Of a stretch of DNA of 64,000 bases, positions 17,881 through 26,489 are shown in pieces (the stretch's first letter is position 1; each line of letters starts with the position of its first letter). The stretch is taken from positions 248,001 to 312,000 of the forward strand of contig CAVVPS010000018.1 in assembly GCA_963750195.1 (NCBI GenBank), written 5' to 3'. This stretch comes from AP-15 sp963750195 (GTDB lineage: Bacteria > Pseudomonadota > Alphaproteobacteria > ATCC43930 > CGMCC-115725). Under the pieces are notes generated by a model, which saw only the letters and a list, made by a program, of their open reading frames with translations, searched no databases and was not told the DNA's origin. A program made the position numbers and the translations under genes.

Positions 17881-18699
17881 ATGACGGACGATATCGTTCT
17901 TTACGAGGTCGATGAGAAAGTCGGCATCATCACGCTCAATCGGCCCGACAAGCTGAATGCGATCAGCCGAGAGCTGCAATATGCGCTGACCGAGGCCTTA
18001 GCCATGGCGGAGGCGGATCCGGCGACCAGCGTTGTGCTGCTGCGCGCCAATGGGCGCAGCTTCTGCGCCGGCTATGATATCGGCGCCAAAGAACCCGGTG
18101 CGGATGATTGGCGTACCGACGCGACCAAGGCGCACGCACATCTCCATCCGCAGTTGGAATTTGAGATGACGCCCTGGCTGATGCGCAAGCCGGTCATCGC
18201 CTCGGTGCAGGGCCATGTGCTCGGGGGCGGCTGCGAACTCGTCATGCTCTGCGACCTGACGATCGCCGCCGAAAACGCGACCTTCGGTGAGCCCGAGGTG
18301 CGGTTTTCTGCGGTCGGGCCGGCGATTGTGATGCCAATGATCATCGGATACAAAAGAGCACGAGAACTTTTGTATTTCGGCGACCAGATCGACGCCCGGA
18401 CCGCCCTCGATTTCGGCATGATCAACCGCGTCGTGCCGCTGGCCGAGTTGCCTAGCGCAAGCCTCAAATACGCCAAACGCCTGTCGCTGATTTCGCCGGA
18501 AGCGCTCTATGCAACAAAGCGCGCGGTCAACCGGGTCGGCGATGCGGCGGGTTTTCGCACTGCGCTCTACGCCGGGCTTGAGGTCGTCGGTCCACTATAT
18601 GCGACGACGACCGAACTCGGTGCGCGGTTCCGTGAAATTGCCGTCACCGAGGGCGTCCCGGCCGCGGTCCGCTGGCGCTCAGCTCAGTTTAAGGAATAG
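17881..18699 (+). CDS. Enoyl-CoA hydratase/isomerase family protein
   Basis: A 272-residue crotonase-fold protein. It starts ATG 17881 after GGAGGGCGCAA, a good ribosome site. The pattern is VGIITLNRPDKLNAIS near residue 15, the oxyanion segment GRSFCAGYDIGAKEPG near 60, KPVIASVQGHVLGGGCELVMLCDLTIAAENATFGEPEVRF near 100-140 (the GG oxyanion pair and the Glu usually used by hydratases), and ALDFGMINRVVPLAEL. Likely hydrates or isomerises an unsaturated acyl-CoA. It sits with the acyl-CoA synthetase, amidohydrolase and molybdenum hydroxylase in what looks like one catabolic operon. Confidence 0.93.
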   Translation: MTDDIVLYEVDEKVGIITLNRPDKLNAISRELQYALTEALAMAEADPATSVVLLRANGRSFCAGYDIGAKEPGADDWRTDATKAHAHLHPQLEFEMTPWLMRKPVIASVQGHVLGGGCELVMLCDLTIAAENATFGEPEVRFSAVGPAIVMPMIIGYKRARELLYFGDQIDARTALDFGMINRVVPLAELPSASLKYAKRLSLISPEALYATKRAVNRVGDAAGFRTALYAGLEVVGPLYATTTELGARFREIAVTEGVPAAVRWRSAQFKE

Positions 18700-18848
18700 T
18701 GCTCATCGAGTGTTGGCAGGGCTGACATATCAGGAATGCGAGGTTCCCTAGGTGTGAAGCCAAGGCGCTTTGGCGCCCCGATGATTCGAGCCGGGTCGCA
18801 TGTCGCGGCTTTGCGTCACGAAGTGCGTAGGGACTAAGAGGTGAAACC

Positions 18849-19901
18849 ATGGCATCGCGCGGTGAAGAGCTACTGATCTCAGCAGACTCGCACATCGTCG
18901 AGGACCCGCACTTTTGGGAGAACCGGCTGCCAGCAGCCTTCAAAGACCAGGCGCCGCTGTTTCCCGAGCGGGAGCTGGGCGGGCTCTTTCAGGCCCACCC
19001 GGGTGGGTGGGACCCTCACGAACGGGTGAAGGAGATGGCGGTGGATGGGGTGAGCGGCGAGGTGCTCTACCCGAGCTTCGCCATGAACCTGTTCGGACTC
19101 CAGGACGCCGCCCTACAGGAGGCGTGCTTCCGGGCCTACAACGACTGGATCCTGGAGTACTGCTCTGTTGCTCCCGACCGCCTCTACGGGGTGTCCTGTA
19201 TCCCCACCTACGACATCGAACATGGGGTGGCCGAGCTGGAGCGCTGCCGGAAGGGCGGGCTGCTCGGGGCACTGGTATGGCAGGCACCGCCGCCGGAGCT
19301 TTCGTTCGCCACCACCCACTATGAGCGCCTGTGGGCAGCGGCCCAGGATCTGGAGGTGCCCATCAGCCTCCACATCCTCACGGGCCAGCCCTTCCCTTGG
19401 CCCCGCCCGATGGGCCCAAGCGGGCGACGCCAAGCCTTCGAGACCATGCGCAGCGCGGTGAACAGCAAGCTGCTCTACGCCTCCAACGCCACGTCCGACC
19501 TGATTATGACGGGCGTTCTGGAGCGCTATCCCCGACTCAAATTCGTGCTTGTGGAGAACGAAGTGAGCTGGATTCCCTTTTACCTGACGCAATACGACAA
19601 GTATTGGGGTCGGGGAAATCTGGATTTACCGCTCAAGATGTTTCCCAGTGAGTACTTTTTCCGCCAGTTCTACGCCACTTTCTTCAACGATCCACCGGCT
19701 CGCTGGATCTTCGACGCCTGGGGCGGCAACAATCTGATGTGGTCCAACGACTATCCCCATCCGAATTCGACATGGCCCAAGTCTTGGGACGTCATCACAC
19801 GGGACCTAGGGCACCTGTCGGAGGAGACGCGGTCACGGCTGCTACGAGAGAACGTGCGGCAGTTGTATAAGCTGCCGGCGCTGACTCCGGCAGCGGTGTA
19901 A
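18849..19901 (+). CDS. Amidohydrolase family metallohydrolase (ACMSD-like)
   Basis: A 350-residue TIM-barrel hydrolase starting ATG 18849 after GAGGTG. The N-terminal metal site is ISADSHIVEDPHFW (D-x-H variant of H-x-H), followed by GVSGEVLYPSFA, RLYGVSCIPTYDIEHGVAELERC, a core ISLHILTG (His near residue 180), RYPRLKFVLVENEVSWIPFYL and the C-terminal MWSNDYPHPNSTWPKS with the catalytic Asp. This is the amidohydrolase-2 group that decarboxylates or hydrolyses aromatic ring-cleavage products. It follows the enoyl-CoA hydratase by about 150 bases on the same strand and is probably part of the same catabolic set, though the gap leaves room for its own promoter. Confidence 0.9.
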   Translation: MASRGEELLISADSHIVEDPHFWENRLPAAFKDQAPLFPERELGGLFQAHPGGWDPHERVKEMAVDGVSGEVLYPSFAMNLFGLQDAALQEACFRAYNDWILEYCSVAPDRLYGVSCIPTYDIEHGVAELERCRKGGLLGALVWQAPPPELSFATTHYERLWAAAQDLEVPISLHILTGQPFPWPRPMGPSGRRQAFETMRSAVNSKLLYASNATSDLIMTGVLERYPRLKFVLVENEVSWIPFYLTQYDKYWGRGNLDLPLKMFPSEYFFRQFYATFFNDPPARWIFDAWGGNNLMWSNDYPHPNSTWPKSWDVITRDLGHLSEETRSRLLRENVRQLYKLPALTPAAV

Positions 19902-19949
19902 TGTCGACCGGCGGCCGCTGCCATGCACCTGGCGCGGTCGGGGGGGCTT

Positions 19950-20371
19950 GGCGAAGGGTGCTTGATCGGGTTGCGATCTGGGCTGTAGGCGGCAGGCAGA
20001 GAAGTTTTGCGCCTCGCGCCTGGATTACGGTCTCGATCCCGGCCGCCTTGTGGTTGCTCAGATTGTTAAGCAAAACGACGGCGCCGCGATACAACGTCGG
20101 CGCCGACATCTGCTCGACATAGCCGATGCCAACACGGCCGCGCGATGGTCGAGCAATTATGAGCGATGGGCCCCCCCGTTGCCCGGGCCTAGGCATGCCC
20201 TCCACTGCCCCGCCGCCGCGCCCAGCGTATCGCCGTGCTGACACTGATCCCAAACCGCATTGCGGTGGCCCGCGCCAACGCGCCAGAAGCCACCACTGCG
20301 GCGACGCGATCACGCAAATCCCCGAATATGGCGCCGGCATATCGTCGTCCAACGATATGTCGCGTGACCAC
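19950..20371 (-). pseudogene. IS630-family transposase remnant
   Basis: Two pieces of one transposase remain on the minus strand. Bases about 20371-20190 encode the N-terminal helix-turn-helix (DLRDRVAAVVASGALARATAMRFGISVSTAIRWARR), then a stop. Bases about 20130-19955 encode part of the DDE catalytic domain (YVEQMSAPTLYRGAVVLLNNLSNHKAAGIETVIQARGAKLLCLPP), where the usual DNLGSHK catalytic Asp is replaced by Asn. The frame is then lost and PDRNPI (family PDLNPIE) reappears one frame over. The middle of the gene is deleted. No terminal inverted repeats could be confirmed by eye. Dead copy, useful as a trace of past insertion. Confidence 0.8.
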
Positions 20372-20434
20372 CTTCGCTGTCTACGCGGGCGGAAGCCGCT
20401 CTAGCGGGGGTATAGCTGCAAGGCGGCCCCGTCC

Positions 20435-20791
20435 TCAGACCTTCTCGATCAGCTCCATCTGCGCGCCGTCGGGCGCGGCAACCCAGCACACATGCCGACC
20501 GTTGTTAAACCGCTCTTCGAGGATCTGCGCGCCGTTCTTCTTAAGGTTCGCGAGGGCGCCGGCGTAATCGTCAGTCTCGATCGCGATATGCTCGATGCCG
20601 ACATGCTGCTCATGGTTCTGGTCGGCGTTGATGGTCGTCACGTTGAGCTGCACGCCGTGCAGGTCAAGCTGGCAGCCGCGGCCGGGAGTTTCCCGCTTCA
20701 CGGTCGCCCCGAAATTGTCGATGTAGAACTTTGCGACCTTCTGCGGATCCTCTCTGGTCTTGATGTGGACGTGCCCGAGTTGCATGGCCAT
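20435..20791 (-). CDS. VOC-family (glyoxalase/bleomycin-resistance fold) protein
   Basis: A 118-residue single-domain vicinal oxygen chelate protein starting MAMQLGHVHIKTREDPQKVAKFYIDNFGATVKRE. The open frame runs further upstream to 20932 but the added arginine-rich sequence does not look coding. The fold's metal positions are visible: His in LGHVHIKT, His in GIEHIAIETDDYAG and Glu in AQMELIEKV at the C-terminus. It could be a dioxygenase, epimerase or lyase; the class cannot be told. It stands alone between the IS630 remnant and the GMC oxidoreductase. Confidence 0.88.
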   Translation of the reverse strand: MAMQLGHVHIKTREDPQKVAKFYIDNFGATVKRETPGRGCQLDLHGVQLNVTTINADQNHEQHVGIEHIAIETDDYAGALANLKKNGAQILEERFNNGRHVCWVAAPDGAQMELIEKV

Positions 20792-21102
20792 GCCCGTCTC
20801 CTCCGCAGAAATTTGCCCGACGCGCGCCGAGGCGGCGCGCGTCACCGCAGCTTGGCAGCACGAGCAGAGGAACTCAACCGACACTTCGCCAGATGCCCGG
20901 CGTTTTTCGAGGATGAAGGCGAGCTGGTTCACTGGCCCGGAGAGTTCTTCTACGAAATGCGTGACAGGGCCGCCCGTCGAAGCGGTTGGCCTATCAACTT
21001 GAGCGTGTTACTGGCGGGGCTGGTGGTCGCAATCGCCGTCGGCAACGCGCTGGCCTCGTCCTCCCCAGAGGCGTAAGGTAATCCAGGAATGACGGCGGCG
21101 AG

Positions 21103-22719
21103 TCACGCCGCCAGTTTCTGCCGCGCGTCGGCCAGAATCATCGCGGCGCCCTTTTCGGCGACCATGATGGTCGGGGCGTTGGTGTTGGTCGACGTCACCG
21201 CTGGCATCACCGAAGCGTCGATCACTCGCAGGCCTTCGAGCCCGTGGACGCGCAGCTGATCGTCGACCACCGCCATCTGGTCGCGGCCCATCTTGCAGCT
21301 GCATGTCGCGTGAAACACGGTCGAGCCATACTGCCGCGCATAGTCGAGCAATTCGTCGTCGGTCTGAACATCCTTGCCGGGGATGGTTTCGCCAACGACG
21401 TATTTTGCGATCGCCGGCGCGGCGAACAGCCGCCGGGCCATCTTCAGTCCGCCGATTACGGCCCGCCGATCGGTGTCCTCGGCGAGATAGCGCGGATTGA
21501 TCGCTGGCTGCTCGGCGGGGTTTGGCGATTTCGCTTCGACATAGCCGCGGCTCAGCGGGCGCATCTGCCACATGCCGATGGTCATGCCCGGCTTGTCGTC
21601 GAGCCGCCGCACCGGCCCCGGGGCGAAGCTGCCCGGCGAGAACAGGCACTGGACGTCCGGGGTGGCCGATTCTTCGAGCACCTTGACCGAGGCGCAGACC
21701 AGTGACGAGGCATAGGTCAGCATGCCGGTCCCGCTGAACAGGTAACGCAATATCTCGCCGGCAAACGGCAGACCGCGCGATTTCTCGTTCAACGTCTTGG
21801 CGCCGGCGACAGCGCAGGCGACCCGCGCGATGTAATGGTCCTGAAAATTCTTGCCGACCCCTGGCAAGCCATGCTGCACCGGGATGCCGACGCGGCCGAG
21901 ATGGTCGGGGTCGCCAACTCCGGACAGTTGCAGGATGTGCGGCGAACCGATGGCGCCGGCGGACAAAATCACCTCACGCACCGCATCGACCCGCTCTATC
22001 GCCCCACCCCGCCCGTATTCGACGCCGACCGCGCGGCTGCCGTCGAAGAGCACGCGGCGAACCTGCGCGCCGGTGATGATTTGCAGGTTCGGCCGCTTTT
22101 TTGCGGCCCGCAGGTAGGTGCGCGCCGCGCTCTGCCGGCGCCGCCCGCGGCGGGTCTGCTGAACCCAGCCGATATTGTCGCCGGAGCCAGGCGGCAAATG
22201 GTTGACGTCCTGATGATATTCGAGCCCGATCTGTTGGCCGGCCTCGATCATCGTGTGGCACAAGAGCGGCTGGTCGGAGGCATTCGAGGTCAACAGCGGC
22301 CCGCCCTCGCCATGAAACGCGTCCTCCCCGCGCTCCCAGCTCTCGGCCTTTTTGAAATAGGGCAGCACATCGTCCCACGACCAGCCGCGATTGCCGAGCT
22401 GCCCCCAATGGTCAAAATCTTCAGGCTGGCCGCGGACATAGATCATGCCGTTGATCGAGCTGGAGCCGCCCAGCACGCGGCCGCGCGGATAGGGGATGGC
22501 GCGCCCATTAGTGCCGGGGTCGGGCTCGGCCGTGTACCCCCAGGTGATCGTCGGATGATCCAGCAGCCTCATATAGCCCGCCGGGATGTGGATCAGCGGG
22601 TTGCGGTCTGGCCCGCCGGCCTCGATCAGCACAACGCGCGTGCCGCGATCCTCGCTCAGCCGATTGGCCAGCACGCACCCGGCTGATCCGGCGCCGACAA
22701 TGACGTAATCCGACTTCAT
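21103..22719 (-). CDS. GMC-family FAD oxidoreductase (choline dehydrogenase-like)
   Basis: A 538-residue GMC oxidoreductase. The FAD-binding motif opens the protein (DYVIVGAGSAGCVLANRLSED), followed by LLHIPAG-type segment LIHIPAGYMRLLDHP, the GMC signature 1 GRVLGGSSSINGMIYVRGQPEDFDHW, signature 2 GAIGSPHILQLSGVGD, and the C-terminal active site FHATCSCKMG (His) with VIDASVMPAVTSTNTNAPTIMVAEKGA. It oxidises a primary alcohol or polyol to aldehyde with FAD. No betaine aldehyde dehydrogenase is nearby, so choline itself is not implied. The nearest gene on the same strand is the amidohydrolase 120 bases upstream. Confidence 0.94.
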   Translation of the reverse strand: MKSDYVIVGAGSAGCVLANRLSEDRGTRVVLIEAGGPDRNPLIHIPAGYMRLLDHPTITWGYTAEPDPGTNGRAIPYPRGRVLGGSSSINGMIYVRGQPEDFDHWGQLGNRGWSWDDVLPYFKKAESWERGEDAFHGEGGPLLTSNASDQPLLCHTMIEAGQQIGLEYHQDVNHLPPGSGDNIGWVQQTRRGRRRQSAARTYLRAAKKRPNLQIITGAQVRRVLFDGSRAVGVEYGRGGAIERVDAVREVILSAGAIGSPHILQLSGVGDPDHLGRVGIPVQHGLPGVGKNFQDHYIARVACAVAGAKTLNEKSRGLPFAGEILRYLFSGTGMLTYASSLVCASVKVLEESATPDVQCLFSPGSFAPGPVRRLDDKPGMTIGMWQMRPLSRGYVEAKSPNPAEQPAINPRYLAEDTDRRAVIGGLKMARRLFAAPAIAKYVVGETIPGKDVQTDDELLDYARQYGSTVFHATCSCKMGRDQMAVVDDQLRVHGLEGLRVIDASVMPAVTSTNTNAPTIMVAEKGAAMILADARQKLAA

Positions 22720-22726
22720 GCCTGGT

Positions 22727-22800
22727 CCCTCCGCTGTGATTGCGAGGAACGGAGCGACAAAGCAATTTCGAAGGATTGCTTCGCGTCGCCCACCACGACG
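22727..22800. repeat. Dispersed palindromic repeat
   Basis: Between the GMC gene and the upstream amidohydrolase lies TGCGAGGAACGGAGCGACAAAGCAATTTCG followed by GGATTGCTTCGCGTCGCCC, in which AAGCAAT pairs with ATTGCTT. This matches a common alphaproteobacterial intergenic element. A second copy, more complete, is at 50413-50547. Confidence 0.7.
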
Positions 22801-22840
22801 TCGAATGTGTTTCGCAGCGTCGGTTTCCGCGCGTGGTTTA

Positions 22841-23923
22841 TCAGTTGATCCCGAGCAGTTTGGCGGCGGTGCCGCCGAGGATCGCGATCTTGTCGTCGTC
22901 GCTGAGGCCTGGGGTCGATAGGATGTGGTCGACCGGCACCTTGTTCCACGGGAACGGGTAATCGGTGCCGAGCACGACCTGGCCGACGCCGCTCTCGGCG
23001 ATCAGATGGCGCATCGCCTCGCCGGTGAACATGATCGAGTCGAAAAAGAGCTGACCGTCCTTGAGGTATTGGGTCGGCTTTTTCTTGGGCAACGGACCGA
23101 CACGGTTCGGGAAGGTCGTGATCACCGCGTCCGAGCGGTTGGCGTAGGACGGCAGAAAGCCGCCGCCATGTGCCGCGCAGATCTTGAGGCCCGGGAAGCG
23201 GTCCAATGTTCCCTCGAAGATCAAATGCGACAAGGCGATCGTGGTTTCGAGCGGGTTGCCGATCGTGTTGGTCAGCAAACCGCTACCGCCGAGCCGGCCG
23301 CTGGGCTCCAATTCCCTGGTGCCGAGCGGGTGCATAAAGATCAAGATCCCCAATTCCTCGGCCTTGGCCCAGACCGGGTGGAATTTCGGATCGGCCAGCT
23401 CCTGACCAGCGACGCTGCCGCCGACCGACAGGCCGCGCAGCTCCAAACTCTTGACCGCGTAGTCCAGCTGCTCGACGGCCAGCTGCGGGTGCTGCAACGC
23501 GACTGTCGCAAAGGCGACGAAACGGTCGGGGGTGGCGGCGCAGAATTCGGCGAGCTTCTCGTTCTGGATCTTGATCAGCTCCGCGGCTGCGTCGCGCTCG
23601 GCGCGATACCAGTACGGGTTGATGCTCAGCGCCTCGACATCGACACCTTCGGCGTCCATCTCGGCGATGCGGTCCGTCACGTTTGACCACAGCAGCCCCG
23701 GCGCCTCCAGCGGATGGTTGATCACCGCCGCCGCCTCCGGAACGATGGTATGAGCGTGGACATCGACGGTCTTGACCCGCTTACCGTTGACGACGACCTC
23801 GCGCCGCCGCCCCGGTTGCGCTGATCCTTGAGCGGCATGCGCCGGCCGGGCGTTCGTCAGGCTGCACCCGACAAAGGCGATCCCGGCGAGCGCGCCGGTC
23901 AACAATTCTGCGCCGATGGCCAT
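22841..23923 (-). CDS. Exported amidohydrolase family protein (ACMSD-like)
   Basis: A 360-residue protein. The N-terminus MAIGAELLTGALAGIAFVGCSLTN is a signal peptide with a lipobox-like FVGC, so the enzyme should be exported and perhaps lipid-anchored, which is uncommon for the family. The body is an amidohydrolase-2 barrel: TVDVHAHTIVPE (the H-x-H metal motif near residue 53), RFVAFATVALQHPQLAVEQLDYAV, ILIFMHPLGT (His), KICAAHGGGFLPSYANR and LGTDYPFPW with the catalytic Asp near 320. It is divergent from the second molybdenum hydroxylase, sharing a 178-base promoter gap, and may act on the product of that enzyme. Substrate unknown. Confidence 0.9.
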   Translation of the reverse strand: MAIGAELLTGALAGIAFVGCSLTNARPAHAAQGSAQPGRRREVVVNGKRVKTVDVHAHTIVPEAAAVINHPLEAPGLLWSNVTDRIAEMDAEGVDVEALSINPYWYRAERDAAAELIKIQNEKLAEFCAATPDRFVAFATVALQHPQLAVEQLDYAVKSLELRGLSVGGSVAGQELADPKFHPVWAKAEELGILIFMHPLGTRELEPSGRLGGSGLLTNTIGNPLETTIALSHLIFEGTLDRFPGLKICAAHGGGFLPSYANRSDAVITTFPNRVGPLPKKKPTQYLKDGQLFFDSIMFTGEAMRHLIAESGVGQVVLGTDYPFPWNKVPVDHILSTPGLSDDDKIAILGGTAAKLLGIN

Positions 23924-24101
23924 TTCCTCGTCCCCTTGTTGATCACGTCAGGCGAAATCTAAGCCGCCGGCGTGGTGCGACGCTACCTGTTTGGAACTCG
24001 GCCCGGTTCGGCTCGGATATGAGAGGCCGCAACGGGCGGCTCGGCTGGACCTCCGCTGGCAATTCCCACAAACTCGCGCGGTGGCAGCGAAGGTTTGATC
24101 C

Positions 24102-26465
24102 ATGAATGACATCGGACCCCCTTATGTCGGGCGCTCGCTGCTGCGCCGCGAAGACCGGCGCCTGTTGACCGGCCAAGGGCAGTTCATCGCCGATCTCGCC
24201 CTGCCGCAAATGCTGCATGCGGTCCTTGTGCGTAGCCCGGTGGCGCATGCCCGCATCCGCTCGGTCGATCTGTCGCGAGCGGCGGCGATGCCCGGCGTCG
24301 CGCTCGCGCTCAACGGCGCCGATTTGCTGAGGCTGCTGCCGCCGGTGCCCGAGGGGCAGATTTCGATGCCGAGCAAATGGGCAACGGCGATCCAGCACAA
24401 ATTCCTCAACCCCCAAGAGCCGTTGCTGGCGCATGACAAGGTCCGCCATGTCGGCGAGGCGATCGCGATCATCGTCGCCGAAACCCGTGACCGGGCGGAA
24501 GACGCGGCCGAGCTTGTGGCCTGCGACCTCGAAGCGCTCCCGGCGGTGGTCGACCCCGAAGCGGCGTTGCGTCCCGACAGCCCGATCATTCATGAGCGAT
24601 ACGGCACGAACCTGATCGGCGCCTTCTCGGTCGGCCGGGGTGAGGTCGACGCAGCATTCGCCACGGCACCCCACCGCCTGCAGCGCCGCTTCTACCACCA
24701 CCGCTACGCCGCGGTGCCGATGGAGTGCCGCGGTGTCGTCGCCGCTATTGATCGGCGCACCAACTCGGCGACGATCTGGTCTTCGACCCAGGTGGTTCAC
24801 TGGGTGCGCCGTGAAGCGGCCGGCCTCCTGGGTCTGCCAGAGGCGCGGGTCCGTTGCATTGCGCTCGATGTCGGCGGCGGCTTTGGCGGCAAGGGCCATG
24901 TCTACCCCGAAGACCTGCTGATCACTTTCCTTGCGCGCAAACTCGGCCGGCCGGTGCGCTGGATCGAGGCCCGAAGCGAGCATTTTATGAGCGCAACACA
25001 CTCGCGCGACCAATTGCACGATGTCGAGGTCGCCTTTGATGACGACGGGCGTATCCTGGGCTTGCGCGACGACTACATCGTCGATTGCGGCGCGTGGAAC
25101 CCGATCGGCTCGGGTGTCGCCTACAACACTGCGGTCCACCTGACCGGCCCCTACAAGATCGAGAATTTGGCGGCATCCGGAAGGATCGTCGTCACCAACA
25201 AGGTCCCGAACGCCCCCTATCGCGGCGCCGGCCGCCCGGAAGCCGCGTTCGCGATGGAGCGGACGATCGACCTGGTGGCGCGCACCTTAGGCTTGGAGCC
25301 GGCCGAGGTGCGGCGGCGCAACATGATCCGCGCCGAGGAGATGCCGTATCGGGTCGGCATCCCTTATCGCGACGGCGAGCCGATCGTCTACGACAGCGGC
25401 GATTACCCCGGCGCGCTGGAAAAGGCGCTCGACGCCGTCGGCGGCGTCGCGGCGTTCCGCCAGCGCCAACAGCAGGCGCGCCGCGAGGGCCGCTATCTCG
25501 GTCTCGGCATCGGCTTTTATATCGAGGGTACCGGAGTCGGCCCGTTCGAGAGCGCCTTCGTCCGCGTCGACCCGTCCGGCAAGATCTATGTTTCGTGTGG
25601 CGCCGCCCCGCAGGGCCAGGGCATGGAGACGATATTTTCCCAGGTGATGGCCGACCTGTGGAAGGTGGCGCCTGAAGACGTCGTCCCGACCTTCGCCGAC
25701 ACCGCGGCGATTGCGATCGGCTTTGGCACGATGGCGAGCCGCAGCACTGTCACCGCCTCGGCGGCGATGCACGTCGCCAGCAGCCGCCTGCGCGACAAGG
25801 CCTTCTCGATTGCCGCGCATCTCCTGGAATGCGCGCCGGCCGATCTTGAATTGCGCGAGGGCGGCGTCGGCGTCGTCGGCGTGCCGGGGGCGCAAATCAC
25901 CCTGGCGCAGGTGGCGCAGGCGGCCCGGCCCGGCTGGGAGACTACCCGTCCGCCGGGGGTCGAAGCCGGCCTCGAGGAAATTTGCTATTGGCAGCCGGAA
26001 ACCGTCACCTGGAGCTATGCCGTACACGTCGCGATCGTCGAGGTCGACCGCGAAACCGGCCGGGTCGCCATCGATAATTACGCGGTCGCCCACGATTGCG
26101 GGGTCGTCGTCAACCCGATGCTGGTCGAGGGCCAGGTCATGGGCGGCGCCGCGCAGGGGCTCGGCGGCATCCTCTCGGAAGCGATCGTCTACGATGCCGA
26201 CGGCCAGCTGCTCTCCGGCTCGCTGATGGATTACGCGCTGCCGACCGCCGGCGACATCCCGCCGATGACAATCGTGCACCAGAGCTCGCCCTCGCCGCTG
26301 AACCCGCTCGGCGTCAAAGGGGTCGGCGAAGGTGGCGCCGTCGCCCCGCCGGCGACGATCGCCAACGCCGTCTGCGACGCCTTGGCTCCGTTCGGCGTCG
26401 AGGCCAATTCGACGCCGATCAAGCCTGAACAGCTCGTGCGAGCGATCCGGGCCGCGAGCGGCTGA
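24102..26465 (+). CDS. Molybdenum hydroxylase large (molybdopterin) subunit
   Basis: A 787-residue CoxL/XdhA-type subunit starting MNDIGPPYVGRSLLRREDRRLLTGQGQFIADL, with GAAGG upstream. It contains VRHVGEAIAIIVAETRDRAEDAAELV, DVGGGFGGKGHVYPEDLL (Mo-cofactor loop), NAPYRGAGRPEAAFAMERTID, GQGMETIFSQV and the catalytic-Glu loop GVKGVGEGGAVAPPATIANAV. The AYRCSFR-type loop of true CO dehydrogenase is absent, so this is not CO dehydrogenase form I. Small and FAD subunits are not adjacent and would have to be supplied from elsewhere, possibly from the 12509-16149 locus. Confidence 0.93.
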   Translation: MNDIGPPYVGRSLLRREDRRLLTGQGQFIADLALPQMLHAVLVRSPVAHARIRSVDLSRAAAMPGVALALNGADLLRLLPPVPEGQISMPSKWATAIQHKFLNPQEPLLAHDKVRHVGEAIAIIVAETRDRAEDAAELVACDLEALPAVVDPEAALRPDSPIIHERYGTNLIGAFSVGRGEVDAAFATAPHRLQRRFYHHRYAAVPMECRGVVAAIDRRTNSATIWSSTQVVHWVRREAAGLLGLPEARVRCIALDVGGGFGGKGHVYPEDLLITFLARKLGRPVRWIEARSEHFMSATHSRDQLHDVEVAFDDDGRILGLRDDYIVDCGAWNPIGSGVAYNTAVHLTGPYKIENLAASGRIVVTNKVPNAPYRGAGRPEAAFAMERTIDLVARTLGLEPAEVRRRNMIRAEEMPYRVGIPYRDGEPIVYDSGDYPGALEKALDAVGGVAAFRQRQQQARREGRYLGLGIGFYIEGTGVGPFESAFVRVDPSGKIYVSCGAAPQGQGMETIFSQVMADLWKVAPEDVVPTFADTAAIAIGFGTMASRSTVTASAAMHVASSRLRDKAFSIAAHLLECAPADLELREGGVGVVGVPGAQITLAQVAQAARPGWETTRPPGVEAGLEEICYWQPETVTWSYAVHVAIVEVDRETGRVAIDNYAVAHDCGVVVNPMLVEGQVMGGAAQGLGGILSEAIVYDADGQLLSGSLMDYALPTAGDIPPMTIVHQSSPSPLNPLGVKGVGEGGAVAPPATIANAVCDALAPFGVEANSTPIKPEQLVRAIRAASG

Positions 26466-26489
26466 AGCGCGGTCCAACCGAGGTTGCGG

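Noticed and set aside
23943..25139. 398-residue antisense frame under the second molybdenum hydroxylase
   Set aside because: Same reason as other antisense frames; the plus-strand gene has all expected motifs.
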